Positions 25,886-35,462 of a stretch of DNA of 64,000 nt are shown here, one piece after another; within the stretch, counting starts at the first letter, position 1; every line of letters begins with the position of its first letter. The DNA is from Hyphomicrobiales bacterium (GTDB lineage Bacteria > Pseudomonadota > Alphaproteobacteria > Rhizobiales > Rhizobiaceae): assembly GCA_900469445.1 (NCBI GenBank), contig UBXM01000006.1:607570-671569 (forward strand), given 5' to 3'. The position numbers were made by a program, and so were the translations under genes. The notes beneath the pieces are model-generated. The model ran no database searches. It saw nothing but the letters and a program-made list of their open reading frames with translations, and had not been told where the DNA came from.

Positions 25886-27397
25886 ATGAAGGCACGCGTC
25901 TCCGTCCATCGGGATTTCAAGATCAGCACCATCGACGAGCGGCTCTACTCCGCCTTCATCGAGCATATGGGGCGTGCCATCTATGGCGGCATCTACGAGC
26001 CCGGTCACCCGCAGGCGGACGCCAACGGCTTCCGCAAAGACGTGCTGAAATTCGTTCAGGATCTGAAGATCCCTGCAATCCGTTATCCGGGCGGCAATTT
26101 CGTTTCGGCCTATCGATGGGAAGACGGCATCGGCCCACGTGACCAGCGCCCGGTGCGTCTCGATCTCGCCTGGCGCTCGAAGGAGACCAATCAGGTCGGC
26201 ATCAATGAATTCGCCGACTGGTCGAAAATGGCCGGCATCGAGATGATGCTTGCCGTCAATCTCGGGTCACGCGGGCTGGATGACGCGCGCAATTTCCTCG
26301 AATATGTCAATTTTCCCGGTGGTACGACTTGGAGCGACCTGCGTCGCTCGCATGTCGCCAATGACGGTTACGGCGTGAAGATGTGGTGCCTCGGCAACGA
26401 GATGGATGGCCCCTGGCAAATCGGTCACAAGGTGGCGACCGAATATGGACGGCTCGCCAACGAGACCGCCAAGGCCTTCAAGAGCTTCGACAAGTCGATC
26501 GAAGCGATCGTCTGCGGCAGCTCCAACGACGGTATGGAAACCTATCCCGAGTGGGAACGCGAGGTGCTGGAGGAGTGCTACGAGAATGTCGATTATATCT
26601 CGCTGCACAAGTATTTCGGCAACAAGAGCAAGGACACGCTCAATTACTTCGGCAAGATCGAGGAGACGGGCCGCTACATCCAGACGATTGCCGGGGCGAT
26701 TGATTATGTGAAGGCCAAGAAGCGCGCCAAGAACGATGTCCATATCTGCTTCGACGAATGGAATGTCTGGTACCATGTCCGTGACGAGGACAGCCATCGC
26801 TGGCGTACATGGGATTGGCCGGAAGCCCCGGCGCTGCTGGAGGAAACCTACAATTTCGAGGACGCGCTGTTTGTGGCCGGGCTCCTCAACGAGTTCATCC
26901 GCCGCTCAGACCGTGTGCGCATCGCCTGCATCGCACAGCTCGTCAACGTGATCGCGCCGATCCGGGCGGAAAAAAACGGTCCGGCATGGCGCCAGACCAT
27001 CTATCATCCCTACCGTTTCGCCTCGATCTATGGCCGTGGCGATGCGCTGAACGTCGCCGTCGATGCGCCGACCTATGACTGCAGCGTCGCGGCCGATGTT
27101 TCCTATCTCGACGTCGCCGCCGTCCATACCCGCGACGAGGGGCTTTTGACGCTCTTCATCGTCAACCGTCATCTGACAGAAGCGGCTGATCTCGATATCG
27201 GGCTGACCGGTTTTGCCGATCTTACGTTGGTGGAGCATCACGCAATGGAGGGCTATGGTCTCAACGAGACGAATGGCCCAGACAAACCGGATCATGTCGT
27301 GCCGAAGGCGGGTTCCGGCGTCGGGGTCGAAGATGGCAAGGTCAGGGGATCGCTGAAGCCGCTTTCCTATCACGTCCTGCGCCTCAAGGTCGGTTGA
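25886..27397 (+). CDS. abfA: Alpha-L-arabinofuranosidase, GH51
   Basis: A 503-residue glycosidase of normal GH51 length with no signal peptide, hence cytoplasmic. It removes terminal alpha-L-arabinofuranosyl residues from imported oligosaccharides. The acid/base is Glu172 in WCLGNEMDGPWQ and the nucleophile is Glu291 in ICFDEWNVWYH. IRYPGGNFVSAYRWEDG is the conserved substrate-binding loop. GGGAGGAA precedes ATG 25886. It is the first structural gene of the cluster, followed after 9 bases by the ABC ATPase. Confidence 0.93.
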   Translation: MKARVSVHRDFKISTIDERLYSAFIEHMGRAIYGGIYEPGHPQADANGFRKDVLKFVQDLKIPAIRYPGGNFVSAYRWEDGIGPRDQRPVRLDLAWRSKETNQVGINEFADWSKMAGIEMMLAVNLGSRGLDDARNFLEYVNFPGGTTWSDLRRSHVANDGYGVKMWCLGNEMDGPWQIGHKVATEYGRLANETAKAFKSFDKSIEAIVCGSSNDGMETYPEWEREVLEECYENVDYISLHKYFGNKSKDTLNYFGKIEETGRYIQTIAGAIDYVKAKKRAKNDVHICFDEWNVWYHVRDEDSHRWRTWDWPEAPALLEETYNFEDALFVAGLLNEFIRRSDRVRIACIAQLVNVIAPIRAEKNGPAWRQTIYHPYRFASIYGRGDALNVAVDAPTYDCSVAADVSYLDVAAVHTRDEGLLTLFIVNRHLTEAADLDIGLTGFADLTLVEHHAMEGYGLNETNGPDKPDHVVPKAGSGVGVEDGKVRGSLKPLSYHVLRLKVG

Positions 27398-27406
27398 GGC
27401 GGCACG

Positions 27407-28477
27407 ATGGGTATCACCATACGCAATGTCAGCAAGAGTTTCGGGTCCGTCGGCGTGATTCACGATGTCAGCATGGATATTCCGACAGGCGATTTCGCCG
27501 TCTTTGTCGGGCCGTCCGGTTGTGGGAAATCGACGCTTTTGCGCATGATCGCAGGGCTTGAGGATACAAGTGCCGGCACGATCTCGATCGAGGGGCGCGA
27601 TGTCACGCAGGTCGAGCCGGCTCAGCGCGAGGTCGCCATGGTCTTCCAGTCCTATGCGCTCTATCCGCATCTCACGGTCTACGAGAACATGGCCTTCTCG
27701 CTCAAACTGAAAAAGACGCCGAAGGCCAGGATCGACGAGATGGTGCATGAGGCGGCACGTATCCTGCATCTGGAGGAACAGTTGAAGAAGCGACCGTCGG
27801 AGCTTTCCGGCGGCCAGCGCCAGCGTGTCGCCATCGGCCGCGCGATCGTGCGCCAGCCGAAGGTGTTTCTCTTCGACGAGCCGCTGTCGAACCTTGATGC
27901 GGAACTGCGTGTGCAGATGCGGCTCGAACTCGCCAAGCTGCACAAGCAGATCGGCGCGACGATGATTTACGTCACCCATGACCAGGTGGAAGCGATGACG
28001 CTCGCCGATCGCATCTTCGTGTTGAAACGCGGAAAGTTGCAGCAGGCGGGCAAGCCGCTCCAGCTTTACGACGATCCCGACAACCAGTTCGTCGGCGGTT
28101 TCATCGGCTCGCCGGCGATGAATTTCCTTGATGGTCGCGCGGTCGGCCGCCAGGGTGATATGCTGCGCATAGCCCTGGATGGCCTTGGCAAGGAACTCAT
28201 GGCCAGGGTTGCGAGCGATGTCGCCGATGGTACTGCCGTCAAGGTGGGGCTCAGGCCCGAACACCTCAATCCGACGGAAGGTGGCTTCCAGGCCGTGGTC
28301 GAGATGGAAGAGGATCTCGGAGGCGTATCCTATCTGCATGCCCGACTGCCGAGTGGCAAGGAAATCGTGGTGGAAACGCGCGGCCGGCGCGAGAGCCTGG
28401 ATGGCAGGTCGATCACTCTCACGGCGGATGCGCAGGACGTGCTTGTCTTTGCGGAGGACGGAAGTCGACTGCGCTGA
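27407..28477 (+). CDS. Carbohydrate ABC transporter ATPase (MalK/UgpC family)
   Basis: A 356-residue ATPase. Walker A is GPSGCGKSTLL, the signature is LSGGQRQRVAIGRAIV, Walker B is VFLFDEPLSNLDAELR, and a C-terminal TOBE/regulatory domain (VKVGLRPEHLN) marks the MalK/UgpC class. It energises the MalFG-type permeases encoded downstream. Placement directly after abfA suggests arabino-oligosaccharide uptake. Confidence 0.9.
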   Translation: MGITIRNVSKSFGSVGVIHDVSMDIPTGDFAVFVGPSGCGKSTLLRMIAGLEDTSAGTISIEGRDVTQVEPAQREVAMVFQSYALYPHLTVYENMAFSLKLKKTPKARIDEMVHEAARILHLEEQLKKRPSELSGGQRQRVAIGRAIVRQPKVFLFDEPLSNLDAELRVQMRLELAKLHKQIGATMIYVTHDQVEAMTLADRIFVLKRGKLQQAGKPLQLYDDPDNQFVGGFIGSPAMNFLDGRAVGRQGDMLRIALDGLGKELMARVASDVADGTAVKVGLRPEHLNPTEGGFQAVVEMEEDLGGVSYLHARLPSGKEIVVETRGRRESLDGRSITLTADAQDVLVFAEDGSRLR

Positions 28478-28547
28478 CAGGCTGACATGCAGTGACTGAA
28501 ACCGCCGTCATCGGGAGAATGGCGGCATGATCTTTGGAGGAGATCCG

Positions 28548-29816
28548 ATGCGATACAGACGACTTCTTGCAGCCGGCGCGATGGCGCTGATGGCGATGCC
28601 CGCCCTTGCCCAGGAGAATATCACCTGGTGGGACTTCCTAAGCGGTGGCGACGGGGTGCGGATGAAAGCCCTGATCAACCGTTTCAACGAGGAACACCCC
28701 GACATCAAGATCACCGGCACGACGCTGGAATGGGGCATTCCCTATTATACCAAGGTTCGCACGGCGGTTGCGGTCAAGCAGGGACCGGATGTCATGACCT
28801 ACCACCTGTCCCGCCTGCCGCTGGGGCTTGAGGAAGGTGCGCTCGACGAGATTACCGACGAGGACCTGAAGAATGCCGGCGTGGCGAAGGATGAATTCTT
28901 CGAGGCGGCGGTCGGCGCAGCCACTGGCGACGACGGCAAGCTTTACGCCGTTCCCTTCGATATCCACTCCATCGTGCTCTATTATAACAAGAAATATCTC
29001 GAAGGCTCACGTTTCCTCGATGCGGACGGCAAGCTGACGGGCATAGGCAGCCTCAAGGATTTCGAAGAGGCACTGGCTGTCGCCAAGGAGAAGGGCGCAG
29101 AGGCTCCCGTCACCTATGCGACCGGTGATGACGGCGGCACATACCGCGTCTTTTATACCCTGTTGCGGCAGCAGGGCGGCGAACTGATCAAGGACAAGGA
29201 GGTTCTGCCGGGCGACAGTCTTCAAAAGGCGTCGAAGGCGATTGAGGTCATGACCAATTGGGGCACCAATGGCTGGCAGCCGGAACAGGCCGCCTATGAG
29301 GCCTCGGTCGCGCTCTTCACCTCCGGCAAGTCCGCCTTCATGCTGAACGGTGTTTGGGAGGTGCCGACCATGGTCGATCTCGCCAAGAAAGGCACGCTCG
29401 GTTTCGAATGGGGCGCGGTGCAGGTTCCGAACCTGATGGGCACCGAAACCACGTGGGCGGATTCGCACGCCTTCGCCATCCCGAAGAACACCGGCATGTC
29501 GCCTGAAAAGCGCAAGGCGGTCATGACCGTGATCGGCTGGATGGAGAAGAACGCCATTTCCTGGGCGGACGCGGGCCATATTCCAGCCTACAAGCCGGTC
29601 GCGGAAAGTGACGAATTCAAGAAGATGGAGCCGAATGCCACCTATTCGTCGCTTGCCGGCAGCGCCTCCTACGATCCGCGCTCGCCGATCGCAGGTGTTG
29701 CATCGCCCGCCTATGACGCGGCGATCAACGTCATCTCTCCGGCGATCCATGGCTATGCCGAGCCGATGGCGGCAGCCGAGCAGGTGAAGTCCGATCTCGA
29801 AGGCGCCCTGAAATAG
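28548..29816 (+). CDS. Sugar ABC transporter periplasmic binding protein (family 1)
   Basis: A 422-residue family 1 extracellular binding protein. The signal peptide ends at PALAQ, then ITWWDFLSGGDGVRMKALINRFNEEHPDI, the usual opening. GGAGGAG precedes ATG 28548; the ORF start at 28527 has no ribosome site. Many aromatic residues and SYDPRSPIAG near the C-terminus fit an oligosaccharide ligand. Ligand identity is inferred from abfA. Confidence 0.88.
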   Translation: MRYRRLLAAGAMALMAMPALAQENITWWDFLSGGDGVRMKALINRFNEEHPDIKITGTTLEWGIPYYTKVRTAVAVKQGPDVMTYHLSRLPLGLEEGALDEITDEDLKNAGVAKDEFFEAAVGAATGDDGKLYAVPFDIHSIVLYYNKKYLEGSRFLDADGKLTGIGSLKDFEEALAVAKEKGAEAPVTYATGDDGGTYRVFYTLLRQQGGELIKDKEVLPGDSLQKASKAIEVMTNWGTNGWQPEQAAYEASVALFTSGKSAFMLNGVWEVPTMVDLAKKGTLGFEWGAVQVPNLMGTETTWADSHAFAIPKNTGMSPEKRKAVMTVIGWMEKNAISWADAGHIPAYKPVAESDEFKKMEPNATYSSLAGSASYDPRSPIAGVASPAYDAAINVISPAIHGYAEPMAAAEQVKSDLEGALK

Positions 29817-29823
29817 AGAGTAT

Positions 29824-29854
29824 TGCGGCCGCGTCTTCATCGGATGCGGCCGCA
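29824..29854 (+). terminator. Intra-operon hairpin after the binding-protein gene
   Basis: TGCGGCCGC and GCGGCCGCA form a GC-only stem around a loop of about 13 bases, without a T run. It lies 8 bases past the binding-protein stop and ahead of the permease genes. It likely stabilises upstream mRNA, keeping binding protein in excess. Confidence 0.55.
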
Positions 29855-29880
29855 TCAATTGATGTTCGGGAGGTTTCCAC

Positions 29881-30765
29881 GTGGCCATGCTCACCAACCG
29901 ACGCAAGGAAGTCACTGTTGCCGCCACGCTGGTGGCGCCCTTCGTGCTCACCTTTGCGCTCGTCTTTCTTTATCCCGCCATCAGGCTGGTTGAACTCAGT
30001 CTGACGAATTCACCGCTGATCGGACCGGGCGAATGGGTGGGGCTGGACAATTTCAAGCGACTTCTCACCGATAAGCTGTTCCTCACGTCGCTCAAGAACA
30101 ACGGCTATTTCATCCTGCTGACGGTCATCCCGACGACAGCGCTGGCGCTTGGGATTTCGCTCATGATCACGCGGCTGAGGGGATCGCTGCAGGCGCTTGC
30201 ACTCGCCATCTTCTTCCTGCCGTATATCCTGCCGGTTTCTGTCGTCACGCAGATCTGGACTTGGATGTTGGATTTCCAGTTCGGTGTGCTTCAGCCGGTC
30301 ATCAGCTTCTTCTATGGCAAGCCGGTGCCTGTCTTCAAGAACCCCTACTGGGTCATGCCGATGGTCGCCATGGTGACGATCTGGTGGACGAACGGCTTCA
30401 ACGTTCTGCTGTTCATCGCCGGACTGCGCAACATTCCCAAGGACTATTACGAGGCGGCGCAACTCGATGGCGCGACCCGCTTCCAGCTTTTCACCAAGGT
30501 CACGTGGCCGCTTCTCTGGCCGGTCACCGCGCTGGTTCTGACGCTGCAGCTCATCCTCCAGCTGAAAATCTTCGACCAGGTCTACCTCCTGAGCAGCGGC
30601 GGGCCGTTCAACTCGTCCTACGTGCTGCTGCTGATGGTTTATCGTGAAGCCTTTCAGCTCAATCACGGCGGTTATGCCTCGGCGATCGCGCTCGTCCTCT
30701 TCGTCGTCATTGCGGTGCTGTCGGTGCTGCAGTTCCAGTTGCTTCGTGCGGGAGGTCGCCGATGA
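29881..30765 (+). CDS. Sugar ABC transporter permease (MalF family)
   Basis: A 294-residue permease with six membrane helices and the EAA loop YYEAAQLDGATRFQLFTKVTWPLLWPV. The GTG at 29881 has GGGAGG 7 bases upstream and is preferred over ATG 29887. It overlaps the next permease by 4 bases. Confidence 0.9.
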   Translation: MAMLTNRRKEVTVAATLVAPFVLTFALVFLYPAIRLVELSLTNSPLIGPGEWVGLDNFKRLLTDKLFLTSLKNNGYFILLTVIPTTALALGISLMITRLRGSLQALALAIFFLPYILPVSVVTQIWTWMLDFQFGVLQPVISFFYGKPVPVFKNPYWVMPMVAMVTIWWTNGFNVLLFIAGLRNIPKDYYEAAQLDGATRFQLFTKVTWPLLWPVTALVLTLQLILQLKIFDQVYLLSSGGPFNSSYVLLLMVYREAFQLNHGGYASAIALVLFVVIAVLSVLQFQLLRAGGRR

Positions 30766-31589
30766 ATATCCGCAAACTCGAAAACGGCGTGCTGACCATC
30801 GGCACGTTTCTGGCTGCGGCTCTCTGGATCTTCCCGCTCTACTGGGCCTTCATCACCTCGATCCGCAGCGAGGAGCGGGTGGTTTCGGCGGAGGCGGGCG
30901 TGCTGCCCGACGAGTTCAATCTCGCGGCCTATGTCGACATCCTGTGGAACTCCAACATCATCAACTGGTACATCAATTCCATCGGTACGGCGGTTATCAT
31001 CACCTTCACCGTGATCGTCTCCGGCATGATGTGCGCCTATGCGATCTCGCAGCTGAAATTTCCCGGCCGGCGCATACTCTATGGCGTCGTGCTGGCCAGT
31101 TTCATGGTGCCGACGCAGGCGCTGGTTGTTACCCAATTCATCCTGATGAACGATCTTGGGCTCATCAATACCTGGGCCGGCATCATCCTGCCGCAGCTCA
31201 TCGTGCCTGTCGTCATCATTGTCTACAAGCAGTTCTTCGACGCCGTGCCGAAGGAGATGCGCGAAGCGGTCGTGCTCGACGGCGGCGGCGACTACACGCT
31301 GCTCTTCAAGATCTACCTTCCGCTGAATTGGGGTATCACGACGGCTCTGGCCATCATCACCTTCATCATGGCGTGGAACCAGTTCCTCTGGCCCTTCCTC
31401 GCGGTAACGACGGAAAACAAGATGACCATTCCCGTTGGCATCACCCAGGTCAACGATGCCTTCGGCGTGTTTTACGCTCGTCTGATGTCGGTCGCTCTTC
31501 TCGGCGCCATGCCGGTTGCGATCGCCTATCTGATTTTCCAGAAGAAGGTGACCGAGGCGGTAATGATCTCGTCGGGCGTGAAGGGATGA
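30762..31589 (+). CDS. Sugar ABC transporter permease (MalG family)
   Basis: A 275-residue permease with six helices and the EAA loop MREAVVLDGGGDYTLLFKIYLPLNW. It is the last gene of the arabinofuranosidase/ABC operon. Start and preceding stop overlap as ATGA. Confidence 0.9.
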   Translation: MNIRKLENGVLTIGTFLAAALWIFPLYWAFITSIRSEERVVSAEAGVLPDEFNLAAYVDILWNSNIINWYINSIGTAVIITFTVIVSGMMCAYAISQLKFPGRRILYGVVLASFMVPTQALVVTQFILMNDLGLINTWAGIILPQLIVPVVIIVYKQFFDAVPKEMREAVVLDGGGDYTLLFKIYLPLNWGITTALAIITFIMAWNQFLWPFLAVTTENKMTIPVGITQVNDAFGVFYARLMSVALLGAMPVAIAYLIFQKKVTEAVMISSGVKG

Positions 31590-31929
31590 CGATCTGCCTT
31601 TCACTTCAAGTTCGACGGCAGGCAGAAAATTTGCCCCTCGATTGAAACCAACGCTTCAAGCCGAACCCGGTCTCACGCTCGAATACCGGGAGGCTCGTTT
31701 GCGGGTATGGACTTTGACGCAGCTTCGCGCCCGCGCAATCGGGCCGTCGCCACTGCGCTGTCGATAAGGTCAGTTACGGCACGAGCCCTCAGACCGCGGC
31801 ACGTATGCACAACCTTTGGCAAGCCGGGGTGGCGAAGCGGCCGGCGCCCGCCACCGGCTACGCCGTATATTGCCCGATAGTTCTGCGTGACGACAATATT
31901 CTCGGGGCCATCTGCCCCTCCGTCACCTC
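31590..31929. other. Gene-poor stretch between two ABC operons, possible gene remnant
   Basis: 340 bases with no convincing gene. The minus strand holds an open frame of 86 codons (31673-31933) whose middle, LRARAVTDLIDSAVATAR, faintly recalls the tail of LysR-type regulators. No helix-turn-helix or other part is present, and it lacks a ribosome site. I treat it as noncoding or a decayed remnant. Base use is less regular than in the flanking genes. Confidence 0.35.
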
Positions 31930-32934
31930 TCACATGAAATGGCTGTTCAAAGGATCGATCGTCACAATTGTTGCCTCGCCTGCAGCAAGGTGTCCTTCAT
32001 TCATGGCGCTCTGCGCTTCAACATTGAAGACGATGCCATTTGCCTGCATCACGTATCGCACGACATGTCCGGCGGCCACCGTTTCGACAACGGTCGCTGT
32101 GACCTCGAAGAGGTTTGAATTTTCCGACGCCTTGCCGAACTTGAACATATGCGGATGGATAACTGCCGTCTGATCGAAATCCCGGCCGATCAGGCGGCTG
32201 AATTCTGCTGCGGTCAGGATGTTGGCATTGCCGATGAATTTTGCGACGAACAGATCGGCGGGGCGGTAGAAGATCTCCGGTCCTGATGCCGTCTGGGCGA
32301 TTTGGCCCTTGTTCATCACCGAAATCCGGTCCCCGAGCGACAGCGCCTCGTCCTGATCGTGGGTGACGAGAATGCTGGTCAGACCCGTCCGGCGCTGGAT
32401 GCGCTTCAACTCGTCCCGCAGACGTTTGCGGATCTGCGCGTCGAGTGCCGACAAGGGCTCGTCCAGCAGAAGCAGCGAGGGTTCGAGCACGAGCGCGCGG
32501 GCGAGTGCCACACGCTGTTTCTGTCCGCCGGAAAGCTGGCGCGGACGGGCATCTGCCTTGTCCTGCAGCGAGACGATCTCCAGAACGGCGTCGATCTTGT
32601 CGTCGATCACCTTGCGGGCAAGTCGGCGTTGTTCGAGACCGAAGGCAAGGTTCTGGCGAACCGTCATGTTCGGAAACAGCGCGTAATGCTGGAACACCAT
32701 GCCGATACCGCGATCTTTTGGATGCAGCTTTTCAATGGCGCGACCGGCCAGATGGATTGCGCCCCTGTCGGGCTGCACCAGTCCGGCGATGGAGCGCAGC
32801 AGCGTGGTCTTGCCGCAGCCGGAAGGGCCGAGCAGGACATGCATTTCGCCTTGAGCCACGGAAAGATCGATGCCGTCGAGAATGACATTGTCGCCGTAGC
32901 GCATGCCGATGGCGGAGAGGTCGAGATAGGTCAT
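31930..32934 (-). CDS. ABC transporter ATPase, PotA/FbpC type
   Basis: A 334-residue ATPase. Walker A is [11 protein letters not shown], the signature is [16 protein letters not shown], Walker B is [16 protein letters not shown], and the H-loop is [13 protein letters not shown]-terminal TOBE domain is present. Last gene of the operon; start and upstream stop overlap by 4 bases. It belongs with the two PotB/C-like permeases and the Fbp-like binding protein. Confidence 0.9.
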   Translation of the reverse strand: MTYLDLSAIGMRYGDNVILDGIDLSVAQGEMHVLLGPSGCGKTTLLRSIAGLVQPDRGAIHLAGRAIEKLHPKDRGIGMVFQHYALFPNMTVRQNLAFGLEQRRLARKVIDDKIDAVLEIVSLQDKADARPRQLSGGQKQRVALARALVLEPSLLLLDEPLSALDAQIRKRLRDELKRIQRRTGLTSILVTHDQDEALSLGDRISVMNKGQIAQTASGPEIFYRPADLFVAKFIGNANILTAAEFSRLIGRDFDQTAVIHPHMFKFGKASENSNLFEVTATVVETVAAGHVVRYVMQANGIVFNVEAQSAMNEGHLAAGEATIVTIDPLNSHFM

Positions 32935-33725
32935 GATTTTGTCTCCGTTCGCCAGACGAGCCTGAAGGCGGCGAAGGTGATGAGAAGTGTGATGAGAAAA
33001 TAAACGGTGACGATGACGCTCGACAGGCGGCCGCTGAGGTCACGTTGCGCGAACATGTACATCTGCAGCGTTTCGAACTGGCCGCCGACTAGCATGCGGG
33101 CGTAAACGAATTCGCTCATCAGGCCTGCAAAATTCAAAACGACGGCAAGCGCGATACCCGGAAAGATCGAGGGCAGGATGACCCGGCGCAGAAGCCTCGC
33201 ATCGCCAATGCCCAGCAGCCGGCTCGCTTCCAGAAGTTCGGTCGTGTCGAGCGCCTGCAGGCTGTTCTTGACGTTGATGTAGAACATCGGAAAGCAGAGC
33301 GGCACGTAAGTCAGCACGAGGACGATCGGCTGTCCACTGAACTGCAGCGGCGGCGCGGAAAAGACGCGGAGATAACCGACCATGAGAATGATGGTGGGGA
33401 CCGCGTAAGGCAGGATCACCAGCCGCGCCATCCAGGTGTCGAGTGCCGGCCAGTAGAGGTGGGCGGCGATCACGGCCGGCACGATCAGCAGACAGGCGAG
33501 AAACAGCGCCAGTCCGGCAACCACGATAGAGCGCAGCAAAGCCGATTGAAACCGGCTGTCCGAAAGGATGGTCTGATAGGCGTCGAGCGACAGGCCGCTC
33601 GGCAGGATGCCGCCCGTCCAGCCGGTGGCGATCGAATTGAGGAAAGTGGCAAGGACCGGCAGAAGCATGAGGATTGCTGCAAGCCAGAGCGTTGCCGTCA
33701 GGGCCGGATGTCGGGTTGTCGTCAT
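32931..33725 (-). CDS. ABC transporter permease (PotC-like)
   Basis: A 264-residue inner-membrane permease with six helices and the EAA loop TELLEASRLLGIGDARLLRRVILPSIFPG. It overlaps both neighbours by 4 bases, so it is translationally coupled. Confidence 0.88.
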   Translation of the reverse strand: MTTTRHPALTATLWLAAILMLLPVLATFLNSIATGWTGGILPSGLSLDAYQTILSDSRFQSALLRSIVVAGLALFLACLLIVPAVIAAHLYWPALDTWMARLVILPYAVPTIILMVGYLRVFSAPPLQFSGQPIVLVLTYVPLCFPMFYINVKNSLQALDTTELLEASRLLGIGDARLLRRVILPSIFPGIALAVVLNFAGLMSEFVYARMLVGGQFETLQMYMFAQRDLSGRLSSVIVTVYFLITLLITFAAFRLVWRTETKS

Positions 33726-34549
33726 CGCTTGTCGCCTTTCAGAAGGAGCTGGCTGACGAGGATCGGCACGAGCAGAACCAGAAGCAGCACCATGGCGATC
33801 GCATTGGCGAGGTTGGGATCGGAAAACACGTCACCCGAAACGAGTTCGCTGATGCGGATGGTAACGACATTGACGCTGGTGCCTGTGAGTGCCAGCGTCG
33901 TTGCGTAGGTACCCATGGCATTGGCGAACAGGAGCGTGGTAATCGCGATCATCTGGCGGGCGACAACCGGCAGGCCGACACGCAGCCAGAACCGCGTGGT
34001 GCCGACACCGATCAGGCTGGCGGCTTCTTCAAGCTCCGCCTCGATGGCGTCGAGAACCGGGATGATCAACAGCACAGCCAGAGCAATCTGAAAGTAGCAG
34101 TAGGCGATGATCAGGCCGGTCAGCGAATAGACGTTTAACGAGCCGATCAGGCCGGATGCCTTCAGGAGCAGCGTTAGAGTGCCGTTCAACCCGAGAAGGA
34201 AGACCAGCGCCATGGCCAGCGGCACTCCGGCGAAATTGGCGCCGATATTGGCCAGCGCCATGGCGATGCGGCGGGTGCCCCCCTTGCGGTAACGAAGGCT
34301 GACCGCGATCAGGAAACCGAAGATCATGCCGATCGCCGTCGTCACGACAGAGATCAGCAGCGAATTGACAAAACTCTGGCCGTAATAGGCGCTCGTGAGG
34401 ATTTCGACATAGTTGCCGAGTGACCAGGCGCCGCTCTTGCTGAAACTGTCGATGAGGACGGTTGCCAGCGGCCAGACGACCAGTCCAGCCAGCATGACGA
34501 GGAAGGGTGCGGCCAGAAACTTCATGACCGGAGAGGCGTGGTGGCTCAT
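33722..34549 (-). CDS. ABC transporter permease (PotB-like)
   Basis: A 275-residue permease with six helices and the EAA loop ELEEAASLIGVGTTRFWLRVGLPVVARQ. Overlaps the phosphodiesterase gene upstream and the second permease downstream by 4 bases each. Confidence 0.88.
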   Translation of the reverse strand: MSHHASPVMKFLAAPFLVMLAGLVVWPLATVLIDSFSKSGAWSLGNYVEILTSAYYGQSFVNSLLISVVTTAIGMIFGFLIAVSLRYRKGGTRRIAMALANIGANFAGVPLAMALVFLLGLNGTLTLLLKASGLIGSLNVYSLTGLIIAYCYFQIALAVLLIIPVLDAIEAELEEAASLIGVGTTRFWLRVGLPVVARQMIAITTLLFANAMGTYATTLALTGTSVNVVTIRISELVSGDVFSDPNLANAIAMVLLLVLLVPILVSQLLLKGDKR

Positions 34550-35370
34550 GGGCGAGCCACATCCGGCTTCAGCAGGGTAGGGACGGAAAGGCCATGATTT
34601 TCGATGCCGAGCAGTTGGCAGATCAGGCCGGCAAGTTCGGTCTGTTTCGGTTGGACACTGGCATCGAGCGTGAAGATGTCGGCGCCGATCGTATAGAGCG
34701 GCACGGTCGCTTCGTCCTCATGCGGGCCGCCGTGATTGCCGTCATCGCTCATGCCGTGGTCGCTGGTGACGATGACCGTATAACCCGCTGCACGCCATTG
34801 CGGCACATAACGGGCGAGAAGATCGGCGGCGTTGCGGGTGGTGTCGCGATACTGGCGGGAAGCGCCGCCATGCTTGTGGCCGATATCGTCGATGTTCATC
34901 GGATGCAGCAGCAGGAAATCCGGATTGTGCCGGCGTATGAGATTATCGGCATCGGCGAACAGGTGATCGTCCGGATAATGGTCCTGCCAGTAAAAGGCGC
35001 CATGCTGGATGCCGCCGTCGGAATTGCTGATGTGACGGAATTCCGGGCTGAACGGCGCCTGATTGTAGAGTTCGAAATACCAGTGATAGGCCGCCGCAGC
35101 CGTCACCAGACCTGCCTTGCGTGCCAGTGAAAAGACGTTATCGAACTTCGAAAGACGCACAACGCCATTGCTGGTCACACCGTGCACAACGGGCGGCAGG
35201 CCGGTCATCAGCGTTTCGTACAGCGGGCGGGAAATCGATGGCAGCTCGCTATCGACGCGATAGACCTGCGCTTCAGCTCCTGCGACCAGCGCTTCCATGT
35301 AACCGAGGCATTCGCGCGCGGTGGAATACCGGAGGCCGTCGAGAATGATGAAGATCGTGCGCTTCGTCAT
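34546..35370 (-). CDS. Cytoplasmic alkaline-phosphatase-superfamily phosphodiesterase/pyrophosphatase
   Basis: A 274-residue member of the nucleotide pyrophosphatase/phosphodiesterase branch. The metal ligands and the nucleophile are visible: FIILDGLR (Asp), PLYETLMTGLPPVVHG (Thr nucleophile), HPMNIDDIGHKHG (Asp and His), VTSDHGMSDDG (Asp-His) and NHGGPHEDE (His). There is no signal peptide, so it acts on an imported substrate. The TTG at 35397 is in frame, but ATG 35370 fits the family start. Its place inside an ABC operon suggests hydrolysis of the imported compound, perhaps a phosphodiester or a phosphonate such as phosphonoacetate. The substrate is not determined by sequence. Confidence 0.82.
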   Translation of the reverse strand: MTKRTIFIILDGLRYSTARECLGYMEALVAGAEAQVYRVDSELPSISRPLYETLMTGLPPVVHGVTSNGVVRLSKFDNVFSLARKAGLVTAAAAYHWYFELYNQAPFSPEFRHISNSDGGIQHGAFYWQDHYPDDHLFADADNLIRRHNPDFLLLHPMNIDDIGHKHGGASRQYRDTTRNAADLLARYVPQWRAAGYTVIVTSDHGMSDDGNHGGPHEDEATVPLYTIGADIFTLDASVQPKQTELAGLICQLLGIENHGLSVPTLLKPDVARP

Positions 35371-35406
35371 GAAGCTGGTCCTTTTCGCTGAATTCAATGC
35401 AAGAAC

Positions 35407-35430
35407 GTCTCGCGGATCGATCCGCGAGAC
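35407..35430 (-). terminator. Perfect palindromic hairpin after the binding-protein gene
   Basis: A perfect 24-base palindrome with arms starting GTCTCGCGGAT lies 32 bases after the binding-protein stop and before the phosphodiesterase gene. No long T run follows, so it is more likely an mRNA-end stabiliser or partial terminator than a full stop. Confidence 0.55.
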
Positions 35431-35462
35431 GGGATATTTGACGGAAGATTATGTCGCCGGAA

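Noticed and set aside
26906..28339. 477-codon minus-strand frame
   Set aside because: Antisense to the GH51 and MalK genes, whose catalytic motifs are clear; His/Arg/Asp-rich shadow.
29824..29854. Two GCGGCCGC words considered as mobile-element ends
   Set aside because: They pair with each other as a hairpin inside an ABC operon; no transposase or target duplication nearby.
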